From NCBI GenBank assembly GCA_045629305.1, contig JAZQQZ010000019.1, positions 62,001 through 126,000 on the forward strand: a DNA stretch of 64,000 nt, read 5' to 3'. This document shows, in pieces, positions 8,931 to 17,749 of the stretch. The position numbers and the translations under genes were made by a program. The notes beneath the pieces are model-generated. The model searched no databases and was not told the origin of the DNA. It was given only the letters and a program-made list of their open reading frames with translations. How positions within the stretch are numbered: the stretch's first letter is position 1; each line of letters opens with the position of its first letter. This stretch comes from UBA1227 sp045629305 (GTDB lineage: Bacteria > Bacillota > Clostridia > Oscillospirales > Acutalibacteraceae).

Positions 8931-10277
8931 ATGAACGAATATATCGAAAGTGTAATTGCAAAAGTTGAAGCTCGTGATGGAGACAAGCCTGAGTTTATCC
9001 AGACAGTAAAAGAGGTTTTCTCATCACTTGAAAAAGTAATTGATCAGCGTCCTGACTATGTCGACGCTGATATCCTCGGTCGTATGGTTGAGCCAGAGCG
9101 TTTCATCAGCTTCCGTGTAGCATGGGTTGATGATGCAGGTAAGGTACAGGTTAACCGTGGTTATCGCGTACAGTTTAATTCAGCTATCGGTCCATATAAG
9201 GGTGGTCTTCGTTTCCATCCATCAGTTAACCCATCAATTATCTGGTTCCTCGGTTTCGAGCAGACATTTAAGAACTCGCTTACATCACTCCCAATGGGTG
9301 GCGGTAAAGGTGGTTCTGATTTCGATCCACGCGGTAAGTCAGATGGAGAGATTATGCGTTTCTGTCAGGCATTTATGACAGAACTCTATCGTCATATTGG
9401 CCCATCAATCGATGTACCAGCAGGTGATATCGGTGTAGGTGGTCGTGAGATAGGCTATCTCTTTGGACAGTACAGAAGAATCAGAAATTCGTTCGATAAT
9501 GGCGTTCTTACAGGTAAGGGATTTGAATACGGCGGATCACTCATTCGCCCAGAGGCAACCGGTTACGGTGCCATCTACTATACACAGGAAGTTCTTGCTC
9601 ATGAGGGTGAGACACTCGAGGGTAAGACATTTGCAATCTCAGGTTTCGGTAACGTTGCTTGGGGCGCTTGCAAGAAGATTGCAGAGCTCGGTGGTAAAGC
9701 AATTACAATCTCTGGTCCTGACGGATATATCTATGATCCAGACGGTATCGTAACAGAGGAAAAGATTAACTACATGCTTGAGATGCGTGCATCTGGCCGT
9801 GATAAGGTAAAGGATTATGCTGACAAGTTCGGTGTACAGTTCTTCCCTAACGAAAAGCCATGGGGACAGAAGGTTGATATCTGCCTTCCTTGTGCAACTC
9901 AGAATGAAATTAATCTCGACGAGGCAAAGAAGATTGTTGCCAATGGTACAAAGTACTATATCGAAGTTGCAAATATGCCAACAACAGCAGAGGGCCTTGA
10001 GTATATCATCAACAGTGGTGCTATCGTTGCTCCATCTAAGGCAGTTAACGCCGGTGGCGTTGCAACATCAGGCCTTGAGATGAGCCAGAACTCAGAGAGA
10101 CTCTCTTGGACTGCAGAAGAGGTTGATGCTAAACTTCATACAATTATGAAGAACATCTACAGTGCTTCAGTTGCAGCATGCGAGAAATACGGTCTCGGCT
10201 ACGACCTCGTTGCCGGTGCTAATATCGCCGGATTCGAGAAGGTTGCAACTGCAATGCTTGCACAGGGAATTTATTAA
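8931..10277 (+). CDS. gdhA: NADP-type glutamate dehydrogenase
   Basis: A 448-residue hexameric-type glutamate dehydrogenase, which converts 2-oxoglutarate and ammonia to glutamate. The substrate-binding segments GPYKGGLRFHPSVN and MGGGKGGSDFDPRGKSDGE, the catalytic region VPAGDIGVGGREIGYLFG and the Rossmann segment ISGFGNVAWGA are all present. Length and sequence fit the small bacterial GdhA class, usually NADPH-linked and assimilatory; the cofactor is inferred. The ATG follows GGGAGG by 10 nt. It is monocistronic, between a consensus promoter with an adjoining inverted repeat and a strong terminator. The codon choice looks like that of a highly expressed gene. Confidence 0.95.
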   Translation: MNEYIESVIAKVEARDGDKPEFIQTVKEVFSSLEKVIDQRPDYVDADILGRMVEPERFISFRVAWVDDAGKVQVNRGYRVQFNSAIGPYKGGLRFHPSVNPSIIWFLGFEQTFKNSLTSLPMGGGKGGSDFDPRGKSDGEIMRFCQAFMTELYRHIGPSIDVPAGDIGVGGREIGYLFGQYRRIRNSFDNGVLTGKGFEYGGSLIRPEATGYGAIYYTQEVLAHEGETLEGKTFAISGFGNVAWGACKKIAELGGKAITISGPDGYIYDPDGIVTEEKINYMLEMRASGRDKVKDYADKFGVQFFPNEKPWGQKVDICLPCATQNEINLDEAKKIVANGTKYYIEVANMPTTAEGLEYIINSGAIVAPSKAVNAGGVATSGLEMSQNSERLSWTAEEVDAKLHTIMKNIYSASVAACEKYGLGYDLVAGANIAGFEKVATAMLAQGIY

Positions 10278-10294
10278 TCTAAGATGACTAGCAA

Positions 10295-10320
10295 AGCCCT
10301 CCAACTCGGAGGGCTTTTTA
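10295..10320 (+). terminator. gdhA terminator
   Basis: An 8-bp stem AGCCCTCC/GGAGGGCT (10295-10302 with 10308-10315) followed by TTTTTA. Confidence 0.88.
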
Positions 10321-10328
10321 CTTAAATT

Positions 10329-10838
10329 ATGGAGATTAGAACAGAACGTTGCCTCATAAAAGAGAGCAATAATAAGGACTTAAAAAAGAACATTGATGAG
10401 AGGGCAGAGACATTCTTTGAATTGCCTTCTATAAAGCTTAAACCAGGACAGAAGAAAGAAGATTTTCTGTCCGCTATTGGCAAGCTTGTAGAATCGTTGC
10501 AAGCCGCTGAGACTTCAACTGATGAGCTCGTTTTCGAGATTATTATTGATGATGAGACGGCTGGATACATCCGCCTTGTCTCAGTCTCAACAAGCAGTCC
10601 TGAGATACAGGTGGCATTCCTTCCAGAATACCAAGGAAGTGGCTACGCCTACGAATCTCTCAGTGCGCTAATCCCTACACTTTTCGAGAACTACAATTAC
10701 AAGACCATCATTTGGCGTGCCAATCCAAGAAATATTGCATCATGCAAACTTGCAAAAAAACTTAGCGCAACTCTTGATGCTACCGCAACAGAGGGTGTCG
10801 GTGGTATAATAGAAATATATATTTTAAGAAAAGTTTAA
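10329..10838 (+). CDS. GNAT family N-acetyltransferase
   Basis: A 169-residue acetyltransferase of the RimJ/Acetyltransf_3 type, transferring an acetyl group from acetyl-CoA to an unknown amine. The central strand and the CoA-loop equivalent are seen in VAFLPEYQGSGYAYESLSAL, where QGSGYA corresponds to the usual Q/RxxGxG/A pyrophosphate loop. The late segment IWRANPRNIASCKLAKKL matches the Asn-x-x-S-x-x-x-x-x-K pattern of this subfamily. The ATG begins only 9 bp past the gdhA terminator and no good ribosome-binding site is visible, so expression may be low or depend on read-through. Substrate unknown. Confidence 0.8.
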   Translation: MEIRTERCLIKESNNKDLKKNIDERAETFFELPSIKLKPGQKKEDFLSAIGKLVESLQAAETSTDELVFEIIIDDETAGYIRLVSVSTSSPEIQVAFLPEYQGSGYAYESLSALIPTLFENYNYKTIIWRANPRNIASCKLAKKLSATLDATATEGVGGIIEIYILRKV

Positions 10839-10881
10839 GTATTTATAAATAGTATTGTATCATCCAAATTGAGGTGAACAC

Positions 10882-11562
10882 ATGAGAATACTTATAGTTG
10901 AAGATGAAATGCGCCTCGCGGAGGCGCTTGGAGAGATAATGAAAGGCCAGCGCTACACTGTCGATATTGTGAACGACGGTGAGGCTGGCCTTGATTATGC
11001 ACTCTCTGGCATATATGACGTAATTGTGATGGATGTCATGTTGCCGTATATGAACGGCTTCGATATCGTCCGCAAGATGCGCGAGGCGAAAGACAATACA
11101 CCCGTCATTATGCTAACTGCGAAGGATAGTACTTCGGATAAGATTAAGGGGCTCGACTGTGGGGCGGACGACTACTTGACGAAGCCGTTCATACCAGGCG
11201 AGTTGCTCGCAAGAATACGAGCAATCTCGCGCAGACAGGGAGAGGTTGTACTCGATGAAATCAAGTTCGAGGACCTCACTTTGAGCCTTTCAAATTATAC
11301 ATTAAGCACAGATAAAAGCTCCATAAATTTGGGACCTAAGGAATTCGATATTATGAAGATCCTTATGTCCAATCCAGGAGTGATTGTCCAGAAGGAGGAC
11401 ATTCTCGTAAAAATTTGGGGAACAGAATCCGATGCAGAGGACAACAATGTAGAGGTCTATATAAGTTTCCTTAGAAAGAAACTTAGCCATATAGAATCGA
11501 AAGTTCAGATTTCAACAATTCGTAAAGTAGGTTATCGCTTGGAGGTTGCAGCCGATGCTTAA
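10882..11562 (+). CDS. OmpR/PhoB family response regulator
   Basis: A 226-residue two-domain regulator. The receiver domain (about 1-118) has the acidic pair at VEDE, the phospho-acceptor Asp in VIVMDVMLPY (near residue 51), the Thr in MLTAKD and the Lys in LTKPF. A winged-helix DNA-binding domain (about 125-222) ends with the typical STIRKVGYRLE. GAGGTG precedes the ATG. The stop overlaps the start of the histidine kinase gene by 8 bp, so the two form a coupled two-component system. It is not closely reminiscent of WalR; the signal is unknown. Confidence 0.92.
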   Translation: MRILIVEDEMRLAEALGEIMKGQRYTVDIVNDGEAGLDYALSGIYDVIVMDVMLPYMNGFDIVRKMREAKDNTPVIMLTAKDSTSDKIKGLDCGADDYLTKPFIPGELLARIRAISRRQGEVVLDEIKFEDLTLSLSNYTLSTDKSSINLGPKEFDIMKILMSNPGVIVQKEDILVKIWGTESDAEDNNVEVYISFLRKKLSHIESKVQISTIRKVGYRLEVAADA

Positions 11563-12838
11563 GAAGCTTCGACATCAATTTATATTTTCCAACATGTTGC
11601 TAGTAGGCATTGTCATACTGGCTCTCTTCATTTCGCTTACAGCGATAACCTATAACCATGAGCGCAACTTGACTTACGATGTTCTCTATGCATCTCTTCA
11701 GGGTGAAATCAATCCACGTCTTTTCCAAGATGACATGGTTATTGACGGCTTTAAAGAGAACAAGATACAGAGACCACGTGATAGTGTGCTCGACAATGAA
11801 CGTTTCTCATCCGTATCGCTTATAACCGTTGTATCAAAGGGTGGGATGATTGTTCTATCAGAGCAGTCAGTCACATCGACTTATGATAACGAAACAATAG
11901 AAAAGATTGTAAAAGAGTGCTTAGAAGAAGAGGACGAAGAGGGAATTATCTCAGAGTACAATCTTAGATATGTTAAAATAACATCCGGTGGCGGATATAG
12001 AATGGCCTTCGCAGACAGGACCTCAGAGCAGGTATCGTTTATGTACCTTGTTCGTCTCTTCGCTTTCGCTTGCATTGGCTTCTTCGTAATTATTTATTTT
12101 GTTTCAAGGTTTATGTCGAAAAAGGCAATCGAGCCAGTTGAGAAGTCTTGGAATGCGCAGAACAGATTCGTCGCAGATGCTTCTCATGAGCTTAAGACTC
12201 CACTTACAGTAATACTTGCCAATATGGATATAATGGAGTCCAATGAAAATTCGACAATTAAGGATCAAAAGAAGTGGATTGAGAACACCAAATCTGAAGC
12301 TACACGCATGTCCACTCTTGTAAACGATATGCTGTTCCTCGCAAAGTCTGATGCAGAGGTAGAGGAGACATATAATTTCCAAGAGATTAATATAAGTAAA
12401 GTCTGTGAAGATTGCGTCCTGACTCTTGAGTCGGTCGCATACGAAAAGGGAGTGGAACTCACATCTGCTGTTATACCTGACCTTGTGACAAAGGCAGATG
12501 AGAAGCGCATAAATCAGGTGCTCACAGTTCTTCTCGATAACTCACTTAAATATGTAAATGACAATGGTAAAATTGTAGTGTCCGCAAGCAACACTGGAAA
12601 GAATATCAAAGTGTCCGTTTCCAATACAGGCCTTGCAATTCCAGAGGAGAAGCAGGCGCATCTATTCGAGCGCTTCTTCCGCGTGGATGAATCAAGAACC
12701 AGGGAACACGGTGGCTCCGGTCTTGGCCTATCAATAGCCAAGCAAATTATGGATGCCCACGGCGGAGATATCATGCTCGAATATTCCAATGAGAACGGCA
12801 CCTGCTTCTCATTTACATTGCCTATAAAACATAAATAA
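11555..12838 (+). CDS. Sensor histidine kinase partner of the preceding response regulator
   Basis: A 427-residue membrane kinase. One transmembrane helix lies near residues 12-35 and a second near 165-185, enclosing an extracytoplasmic sensor of about 130 residues with no recognised fold. A short linker without a clear HAMP domain leads to the HisKA box DASHELKTPLTVI (phospho-acceptor His). The HATPase domain has the N-box DNSLKY, an altered G1 region SNTGLAIPEE and an intact HGGSGLGLSIAKQI. The ATG at 11555 lies 9 nt after GGAGG; an upstream TTG at 11546 is less likely. It is coupled to the response regulator by an 8-bp overlap. Confidence 0.9.
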   Translation: MLKKLRHQFIFSNMLLVGIVILALFISLTAITYNHERNLTYDVLYASLQGEINPRLFQDDMVIDGFKENKIQRPRDSVLDNERFSSVSLITVVSKGGMIVLSEQSVTSTYDNETIEKIVKECLEEEDEEGIISEYNLRYVKITSGGGYRMAFADRTSEQVSFMYLVRLFAFACIGFFVIIYFVSRFMSKKAIEPVEKSWNAQNRFVADASHELKTPLTVILANMDIMESNENSTIKDQKKWIENTKSEATRMSTLVNDMLFLAKSDAEVEETYNFQEINISKVCEDCVLTLESVAYEKGVELTSAVIPDLVTKADEKRINQVLTVLLDNSLKYVNDNGKIVVSASNTGKNIKVSVSNTGLAIPEEKQAHLFERFFRVDESRTREHGGSGLGLSIAKQIMDAHGGDIMLEYSNENGTCFSFTLPIKHK

Positions 12839-12839
12839 A

Positions 12840-12867
12840 AAATCCCGCTTGAAATAAAGCGGGATTT
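12840..12867. terminator. Bidirectional terminator between the kinase and DUF1294 genes
   Basis: An 11-bp stem (12840-12850 with 12857-12867). It is followed by a six-T run on the minus strand and by TTTAAATT on the plus strand, so it serves the two convergent genes. The DUF1294 stop codon lies in its distal arm. Confidence 0.85.
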
Positions 12868-13129
12868 AAATTATTAATATGATAATTGCTACTTCGGCTA
12901 TGTTCAGTAATATGCAAAGTGGCACACCGACTTTAAATAGACTCTTCTTTGTCTTATGATGGAACAGATGCATTCCAATATAAGCGCCGATGCCGCCGAA
13001 AACTGCGGCAAGACCTATAAGAGTTTTCTCTGGAATTCTCCATCTGCCGGCTTCGGCCTTCTTTTTATCAATGCCATAGATGAACATTACAAGAACGTTC
13101 CAGGCTATGTAAATTATAAAATATTTCAT
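12866..13129 (-). CDS. DUF1294 family small membrane protein
   Basis: An 87-residue protein with about three hydrophobic segments. It shows the DUF1294 pattern: YGIDKKKAEAGRWRIPEKTL, then FGGIGAYIGMHLFHHKTKK, then a final hydrophobic helix. The function of this family is unknown. It is a single gene convergent with the histidine kinase, ending in the shared terminator. A weak AGGAGTTAC precedes the ATG. Confidence 0.85.
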   Translation of the reverse strand: MKYFIIYIAWNVLVMFIYGIDKKKAEAGRWRIPEKTLIGLAAVFGGIGAYIGMHLFHHKTKKSLFKVGVPLCILLNIAEVAIIILII

Positions 13130-13200
13130 AAGTAACTCCTAAACTTTGTAAGTTAATTATAACATATAATATGATACAATAAATATATGGAGGTGAGAGA

Positions 13201-13893
13201 ATGCAATATTTTTTAGGCGATATTCCTATTAAAGTTGAAAAGAAGAAAATTAAAAATTTGCATCTCTATGTTAAGCCTCCTTATGGTGATGTCCTTCTCA
13301 CCGCTCCGAAGTATGTTAGTGATAGAGATATAGAAGAATTTATTTCCGAGCGGGCAGACTGGATAATTGCAAACGTGAAAAAGATTCAGTCGAATCCAGT
13401 TACACCGGATCCGACCTATGAAACTGGCGATGTCATCTCTGTATGGGGAGAACTTTATAAACTTAACGTTCTCGAGGACACAAGATACTCGCTGACACTG
13501 AATGACGATGGTACAGCAACTCTTATAGTTCGTGCTGACTCTACTGTGGACCAGAGAGAAGCATTTATGCTAAAATGGTATAGAGATCAACTTTCGGAAC
13601 GCGTGGATATTCTTCTTCCACAGTGGGAGGAATATACAGGCCTTAAGTCAAATGGCTGGCAGAGCAAGAACATGAAATCCCGATGGGGAACTTGTAATAC
13701 GAAAACCAATAAAATCTGGCTCAACGTGAGACTCGCTGAGCATCCTGTCGAATGTCTCGAGTATGTAATTCTTCATGAGCTCGCTCATACGAAAGTTCCG
13801 AATCATGGAGCTGATTTCAAAGCAATTCTTAATACTTATATGCCAAATTGGAAAGAAGTTAAGAAAATTCTTAATAATAAAGGAGACAACTGA
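13201..13893 (+). CDS. YgjP/M48-like zinc metalloprotein (DUF45)
   Basis: A 230-residue protein of the YgjP-like metallopeptidase family. The zinc-binding HELAH (in ILHELAHTKVPNHGADF, with the third ligand His a few residues on) lies at about residues 191-205, preceded by the family segment KSRWGTC. The N-terminal half is the usual beta-rich YgjP region with LHLYVKPPYGDV. The family is often annotated as a protease from its motif, but no substrate is established. GGAGGTGAGAG precedes the ATG. The next gene starts 1 bp after the stop, so the two are co-translated. Confidence 0.85.
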   Translation: MQYFLGDIPIKVEKKKIKNLHLYVKPPYGDVLLTAPKYVSDRDIEEFISERADWIIANVKKIQSNPVTPDPTYETGDVISVWGELYKLNVLEDTRYSLTLNDDGTATLIVRADSTVDQREAFMLKWYRDQLSERVDILLPQWEEYTGLKSNGWQSKNMKSRWGTCNTKTNKIWLNVRLAEHPVECLEYVILHELAHTKVPNHGADFKAILNTYMPNWKEVKKILNNKGDN

Positions 13894-13894
13894 C

Positions 13895-14152
13895 ATGAAA
13901 TTTATTCATGAAAATCAAGGTACTTGCTCATCTTATGTGCAGTTTGAAATAGATGGAGATGTAGTTCATAACATAGAGTTTATGGGTGGATGCAACGGTA
14001 ACCTTAAAGCCATCTCTAAACTTTGTGAGGGAATGACGGTTGACGAGATAGAGGAAAAACTTCTCGGCAACACATGTGGACCAAGACCTACATCCTGCGC
14101 AGATCAATTTGCAAGAGGCGTAAGAGAAGCATACGAACAATCTAAGAAATAA
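13895..14152 (+). CDS. TSCPD domain-containing protein (TIGR03905 type)
   Basis: An 85-residue protein containing FMGGCNGNLKAISKL and the terminal CGPRPTSCADQFARG, the hallmark cysteines of TSCPD proteins. The domain also occurs at the C-terminus of some vitamin B12-dependent ribonucleotide reductases. The stand-alone form is widespread in Clostridia and uncharacterised; the cysteines suggest metal binding. AAAGGAGAC lies before the ATG at 13895. It follows the YgjP-like gene by one base and ends the unit at a terminator. Confidence 0.85.
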   Translation: MKFIHENQGTCSSYVQFEIDGDVVHNIEFMGGCNGNLKAISKLCEGMTVDEIEEKLLGNTCGPRPTSCADQFARGVREAYEQSKK

Positions 14153-14155
14153 AAG

Positions 14156-14186
14156 AAATCCCGCTCTACTGAGCGGGATTTTTATT
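14156..14186. terminator. Bidirectional terminator between the TSCPD gene and gpmI
   Basis: An 11-bp stem (14156-14166 with 14171-14181) with a 4-nt loop and a T-rich flank on the plus side. It shares the AAATCCCGCT/AGCGGGATTT arms with the terminator at 12840. It also closes the long minus-strand run that ends with gpmI. Confidence 0.88.
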
Positions 14187-15727
14187 TAGTCAATTATAAG
14201 GGATTCGCCTGTCATCTCTTTTGGCTGCTCTATTCCCATTACATGGAGAATAGTTGGGGAGAGGTCTGAGAGGCGGCCGCCATCGCGGAGCTTCTTGTCT
14301 CCGCATCCAATTACAGCGAATGGTACGACATTCGTTGTATGAGCGGTGAATGCTGAGCCGTCAAGCTCATACATCTTATCAGCATTGCCGTGATCTGCGG
14401 TGAGAAGAATGGCGCCGCCGACTTTTTCAACAGCGTCTTTGAGCCTTCCAACACAGGTGTCAACAGTTTCAACTGCTTTCTTTGCAGCATCAAAGACGCC
14501 TGTATGGCCGACCATATCACAGTTGGCATAGTTGATAATTATAACATCATATTTTTCTGAGAGGACTGCATCTACAAGTTTATCAGTAACCTCGGGTGCA
14601 CTCATCTCTGGTTTTAAATCATAAGTTGTTACCTTAGGACTTGGAATGAGTATTCGGTCCTCGCCCTCGTATACGGTTTCTACACCGCCGTTTAAGAAGA
14701 AGGTTACATGGGCGTACTTCTCTGTCTCAGCAATACGAAGCTGCTTCATGCCGAGTTTTGAAAGATACTCACCGAGTGTATTAGTGAGGCTCTGAGGCTT
14801 AAATGCAACATCTACATTTGGCATTGTCGCATCATACTGTGTCATACAGATGTATGTTACAGGGAAGTAGGTATGTGGGAATCCGTCAAAATCTGGATCC
14901 GCAAATGAACGTGTGATTTCTCTTGCTCTGTCAGGGCGGAAGTTGAAGAAAATGATACTGTCATTTTCTTTGATTCTGTCGTTCTCATCACTGTCAATTA
15001 TTGTAGGGAGAACAAATTCATCAGTGATGAATTTGCCTTCGTCGTCTTTGGTACTATAGGACTCTTTCAAAGTCTTAATTGGATCGGTTGTATGGACACC
15101 CTCTCCATTTACAAGAGCGGCATACGCTCTTGATACACGTTCCCATCTTGTGTCGCGGTCCATTGCATAGAAACGACCTATGATTGATGCGAGATGACCA
15201 ATTTCATTTGTTGTCATGAAGTCCTGTAACTGTGTTATATACTCTACAGCTGAAGTTGGTGGCACATCACGTCCATCAAGGATGGCATGAACATAGACCT
15301 TATGAAGACCGTTTTGCTTTGCAAGACGGAGAAGTCCAAATAGATGCTCAATATGGCTGTGCACGCCACCGTCGGAGAGAAGTCCGATGAGGTGGAGGGC
15401 AGAGTCATTTTTCTTGCAATTTTCTATTGCCTTTAAAAAAGCTTCATTCTGGAAGAATGGGCCTTCATTTATCTCTTTAGTAATTCTTGTGAGCTCTTGA
15501 TATACAACGCGACCTGCCCCGATGTTGGTATGACCAACTTCAGAGTTGCCCATCTGACCATCTGGGAGACCTACGTCGAGGCCAGATGCGCCAATTGTTG
15601 TATGAGGGCATGTCGCCATTATGTTGTCTATTACAGGAGTGTTCGCGGCAACAATAGCGTTGCCGTAAGTTTCGTCTGGTACCCAGCCGAAACCGTCAAG
15701 AATACAAAGTACTACTGGCTTTTTCAT
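14186..15727 (-). CDS. gpmI: 2,3-bisphosphoglycerate-independent phosphoglycerate mutase
   Basis: A 513-residue Mn-dependent mutase that interconverts 3- and 2-phosphoglycerate in glycolysis. The first metal site CILDGFGW, the catalytic serine in GNSEVGHTNIGAGR, the substrate-binding ILDGRDVPP, and the metal-binding segments NCDMVGHTG and LLTADHGNADKM are all present. The length equals the family norm. It follows tpiA by 16 bp and is the last gene of the minus-strand run, just before a terminator. Confidence 0.97.
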   Translation of the reverse strand: MKKPVVLCILDGFGWVPDETYGNAIVAANTPVIDNIMATCPHTTIGASGLDVGLPDGQMGNSEVGHTNIGAGRVVYQELTRITKEINEGPFFQNEAFLKAIENCKKNDSALHLIGLLSDGGVHSHIEHLFGLLRLAKQNGLHKVYVHAILDGRDVPPTSAVEYITQLQDFMTTNEIGHLASIIGRFYAMDRDTRWERVSRAYAALVNGEGVHTTDPIKTLKESYSTKDDEGKFITDEFVLPTIIDSDENDRIKENDSIIFFNFRPDRAREITRSFADPDFDGFPHTYFPVTYICMTQYDATMPNVDVAFKPQSLTNTLGEYLSKLGMKQLRIAETEKYAHVTFFLNGGVETVYEGEDRILIPSPKVTTYDLKPEMSAPEVTDKLVDAVLSEKYDVIIINYANCDMVGHTGVFDAAKKAVETVDTCVGRLKDAVEKVGGAILLTADHGNADKMYELDGSAFTAHTTNVVPFAVIGCGDKKLRDGGRLSDLSPTILHVMGIEQPKEMTGESLIID

Positions 15728-15743
15728 TTTATATCCTTCAAGT

Positions 15744-16511
15744 TTATTTGCTTGCTGCAGCTACAATTACGCTGAAGTCAGGTGCCTTGAGTGAAGCGCC
15801 ACCGATAAGACCACCGTCAACGTTTATCTTAGAGAGGAGACCCTCTGCGTTTGCAGCATTCATAGAACCGCCGTACTGAACGGTTGTTGCTTCAGCAACA
15901 TCCTCACCGTACTTCTCAGCGATTGCTGCGCGTACGAAACCGTTGCCCTCGTCAGCCTGGTCATCGGTAGCAGTAACGCCTGTACCGATAGCCCATACTG
16001 GCTCGTAAGCGATAATGATATCTTTCATCTTTTCAGCAGGTACATTTGTAAGAGCCATCTTTGTCTGGAACTTAAGAAGAGTCTCTGTATAACCGAGTTC
16101 TCTCTGCTCAAGTGTCTCACCAACACAGATAATTGGCTTGAGACCTGCCGAAAGAGCGGCAAGAGTTCTAAGGTTTACTGTCTGATCTGTCTCAGCAAAA
16201 TATGTTCTACGCTCTGAGTGACCGATTACAACATATTCAACACCTGCTTCTTTAAGCATAGCTGCTGAAATTTCACCTGTATATGCGCCACTCTCTTTGA
16301 AGTGAACGTTCTCGGCACCAATCTTGATGTTGGAGCCCTTTGCTGCTTCTACTGCAGCATAGATATCAACGAAAGGAACGCAGAGAACTACGTCACAAGT
16401 TGCATCTTTTACAAGAGGCTTCATCTCTTCGATAAGAGCCTTAGCCTCTGATGGAGTTTTGTTCATTTTCCAGTTACCTGCGATAACTGCACGGCGTGTT
16501 TCTTTTTTCAT
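15744..16511 (-). CDS. tpiA: Triosephosphate isomerase
   Basis: A 255-residue TIM-barrel enzyme of glycolysis. Key segments are AGNWKMNKT (Asn/Lys), VIGHSERRTYF (catalytic His), IIAYEPVWAIGTG (catalytic Glu and loop 6) and VQYGGSMNA (phosphate binding). It lies 20 bp after pgk and 16 bp before gpmI in a glycolytic block that lacks gapA and eno. Confidence 0.97.
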   Translation of the reverse strand: MKKETRRAVIAGNWKMNKTPSEAKALIEEMKPLVKDATCDVVLCVPFVDIYAAVEAAKGSNIKIGAENVHFKESGAYTGEISAAMLKEAGVEYVVIGHSERRTYFAETDQTVNLRTLAALSAGLKPIICVGETLEQRELGYTETLLKFQTKMALTNVPAEKMKDIIIAYEPVWAIGTGVTATDDQADEGNGFVRAAIAEKYGEDVAEATTVQYGGSMNAANAEGLLSKINVDGGLIGGASLKAPDFSVIVAAASK

Positions 16512-16531
16512 CTTTATGACCTCTATATAAA

Positions 16532-17740
16532 TTATTTATCGTCCATTGTTGCGATGCCTGGAAGTTCAATTCCCTGAAGGAATTCGAGTGATGCACCGCC
16601 ACCTGTTGAAACATGTGTAAGTTTCTTTGCGAGACCGAGCTGGTTGATTGCTGCTGTAGAGTCACCGCCACCGATTACTGTTACAGCACCTGAATCTGCC
16701 ATTGCTGTGGCAACTGCAAGTGTGCCAGCAGCAAGTGAAGGATTCTCAAATACGCCCATAGGACCATTCCATACGATGGTACCAGCGTTCTTCATCTCGT
16801 TTGCATAGAGTTCTGCTGTCTTAGGACCAATATCGAGACCCATATAGTCAGCAGGGATATCTTTAATATCGAAAATCTCAGTCTCGATATCTGCGTCGAT
16901 TGGATCCGGGAATGTCTTACCGGCAATAGTATCTATTGGAAGAACAAGTTTTACACCCTTGCTCTCTGCTTTCTTAAACATTTCTTTACAGTAGTCAATC
17001 TTAGTTTCGTCAAGGAGAGAACCACCGATTTCAAGGCCCTGTGCACGGAGGAATGTGAATGCCATACCGCCACCAATAACGATTGCATCGGCCTTGTCGA
17101 TAACGTTCTCAATTACAGGAAGTTTATCTGCAACCTTAGCACCACCGAGTACAACTACGAATGGACGCTTTGGTGTTGCAACTGCTTCGCCGAGATATTT
17201 GAGCTCTTTTCTGATGAGATATCCAGAAGCACATTCTTTCATATACTTTACAACGCCAACTGTGGAGCAGTGTGCTCTATGAGCAGTGCCGAAAGCGTCG
17301 TTTACAAAGATATCTGCGAGTTCGCCAAGTTCTTTAGAGAAGTTATCTTCGTTTTTCTCTTCCTCTGGTCTAAAGCGAGTGTTCTGAAGAAGAACAATCT
17401 CTCCATCCTTCATAGCGGCAACAGCTGCTTTGACGTCATCGTCTACAACTTTGTCGCTTGCTACAAATTTAACCTCGATGCCGAGGAGCTCTGTGAGTCT
17501 CTTCGCAACTGGCTCGAGAGAGAGCTCTGGCTTCGGCTCGCCCTTTGGCTTGCCAAGGTGAGAGCAGAGGATAATTTTAGCACCGTCAGACTGAAGCTTT
17601 TGAATTGTAGGGAGAGCTTCTACAAGACGGTTATCGTCTGTGATTACACCTTTTTTAAGAGGTACATTGAAGTCGCAACGCATAAGAACGTGCTGACCGC
17701 TTACTTTAAGATCGTCTACTGTTTTTTTGTCGTAATTCAT
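16532..17740 (-). CDS. pgk: Phosphoglycerate kinase
   Basis: A 402-residue monomeric kinase that makes ATP from 1,3-bisphosphoglycerate. MRCDFNVPLKKG near the N-terminus, LCSHLGKPKGEP, FVVVLGGAKVADK and the ATP-binding VIGGGDSTAAINQLG near the C-terminus identify it. The length is that of the bacterial enzyme. It starts 9 bp after degV and is followed closely by tpiA. Confidence 0.97.
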   Translation of the reverse strand: MNYDKKTVDDLKVSGQHVLMRCDFNVPLKKGVITDDNRLVEALPTIQKLQSDGAKIILCSHLGKPKGEPKPELSLEPVAKRLTELLGIEVKFVASDKVVDDDVKAAVAAMKDGEIVLLQNTRFRPEEEKNEDNFSKELGELADIFVNDAFGTAHRAHCSTVGVVKYMKECASGYLIRKELKYLGEAVATPKRPFVVVLGGAKVADKLPVIENVIDKADAIVIGGGMAFTFLRAQGLEIGGSLLDETKIDYCKEMFKKAESKGVKLVLPIDTIAGKTFPDPIDADIETEIFDIKDIPADYMGLDIGPKTAELYANEMKNAGTIVWNGPMGVFENPSLAAGTLAVATAMADSGAVTVIGGGDSTAAINQLGLAKKLTHVSTGGGASLEFLQGIELPGIATMDDK

Positions 17741-17749
17741 TGGATTAAA

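Noticed and set aside
8630..8986. A minus-strand frame spanning the adh-gdhA intergenic region
   Set aside because: It crosses both promoters and the inverted repeat and overlaps two real gene starts; nothing in it looks coding.
12840..14186. Related stem-loops at 12840 and 14156 as a mobile repeat pair
   Set aside because: Both are ordinary terminators between convergent genes; only the short GC arms are shared.
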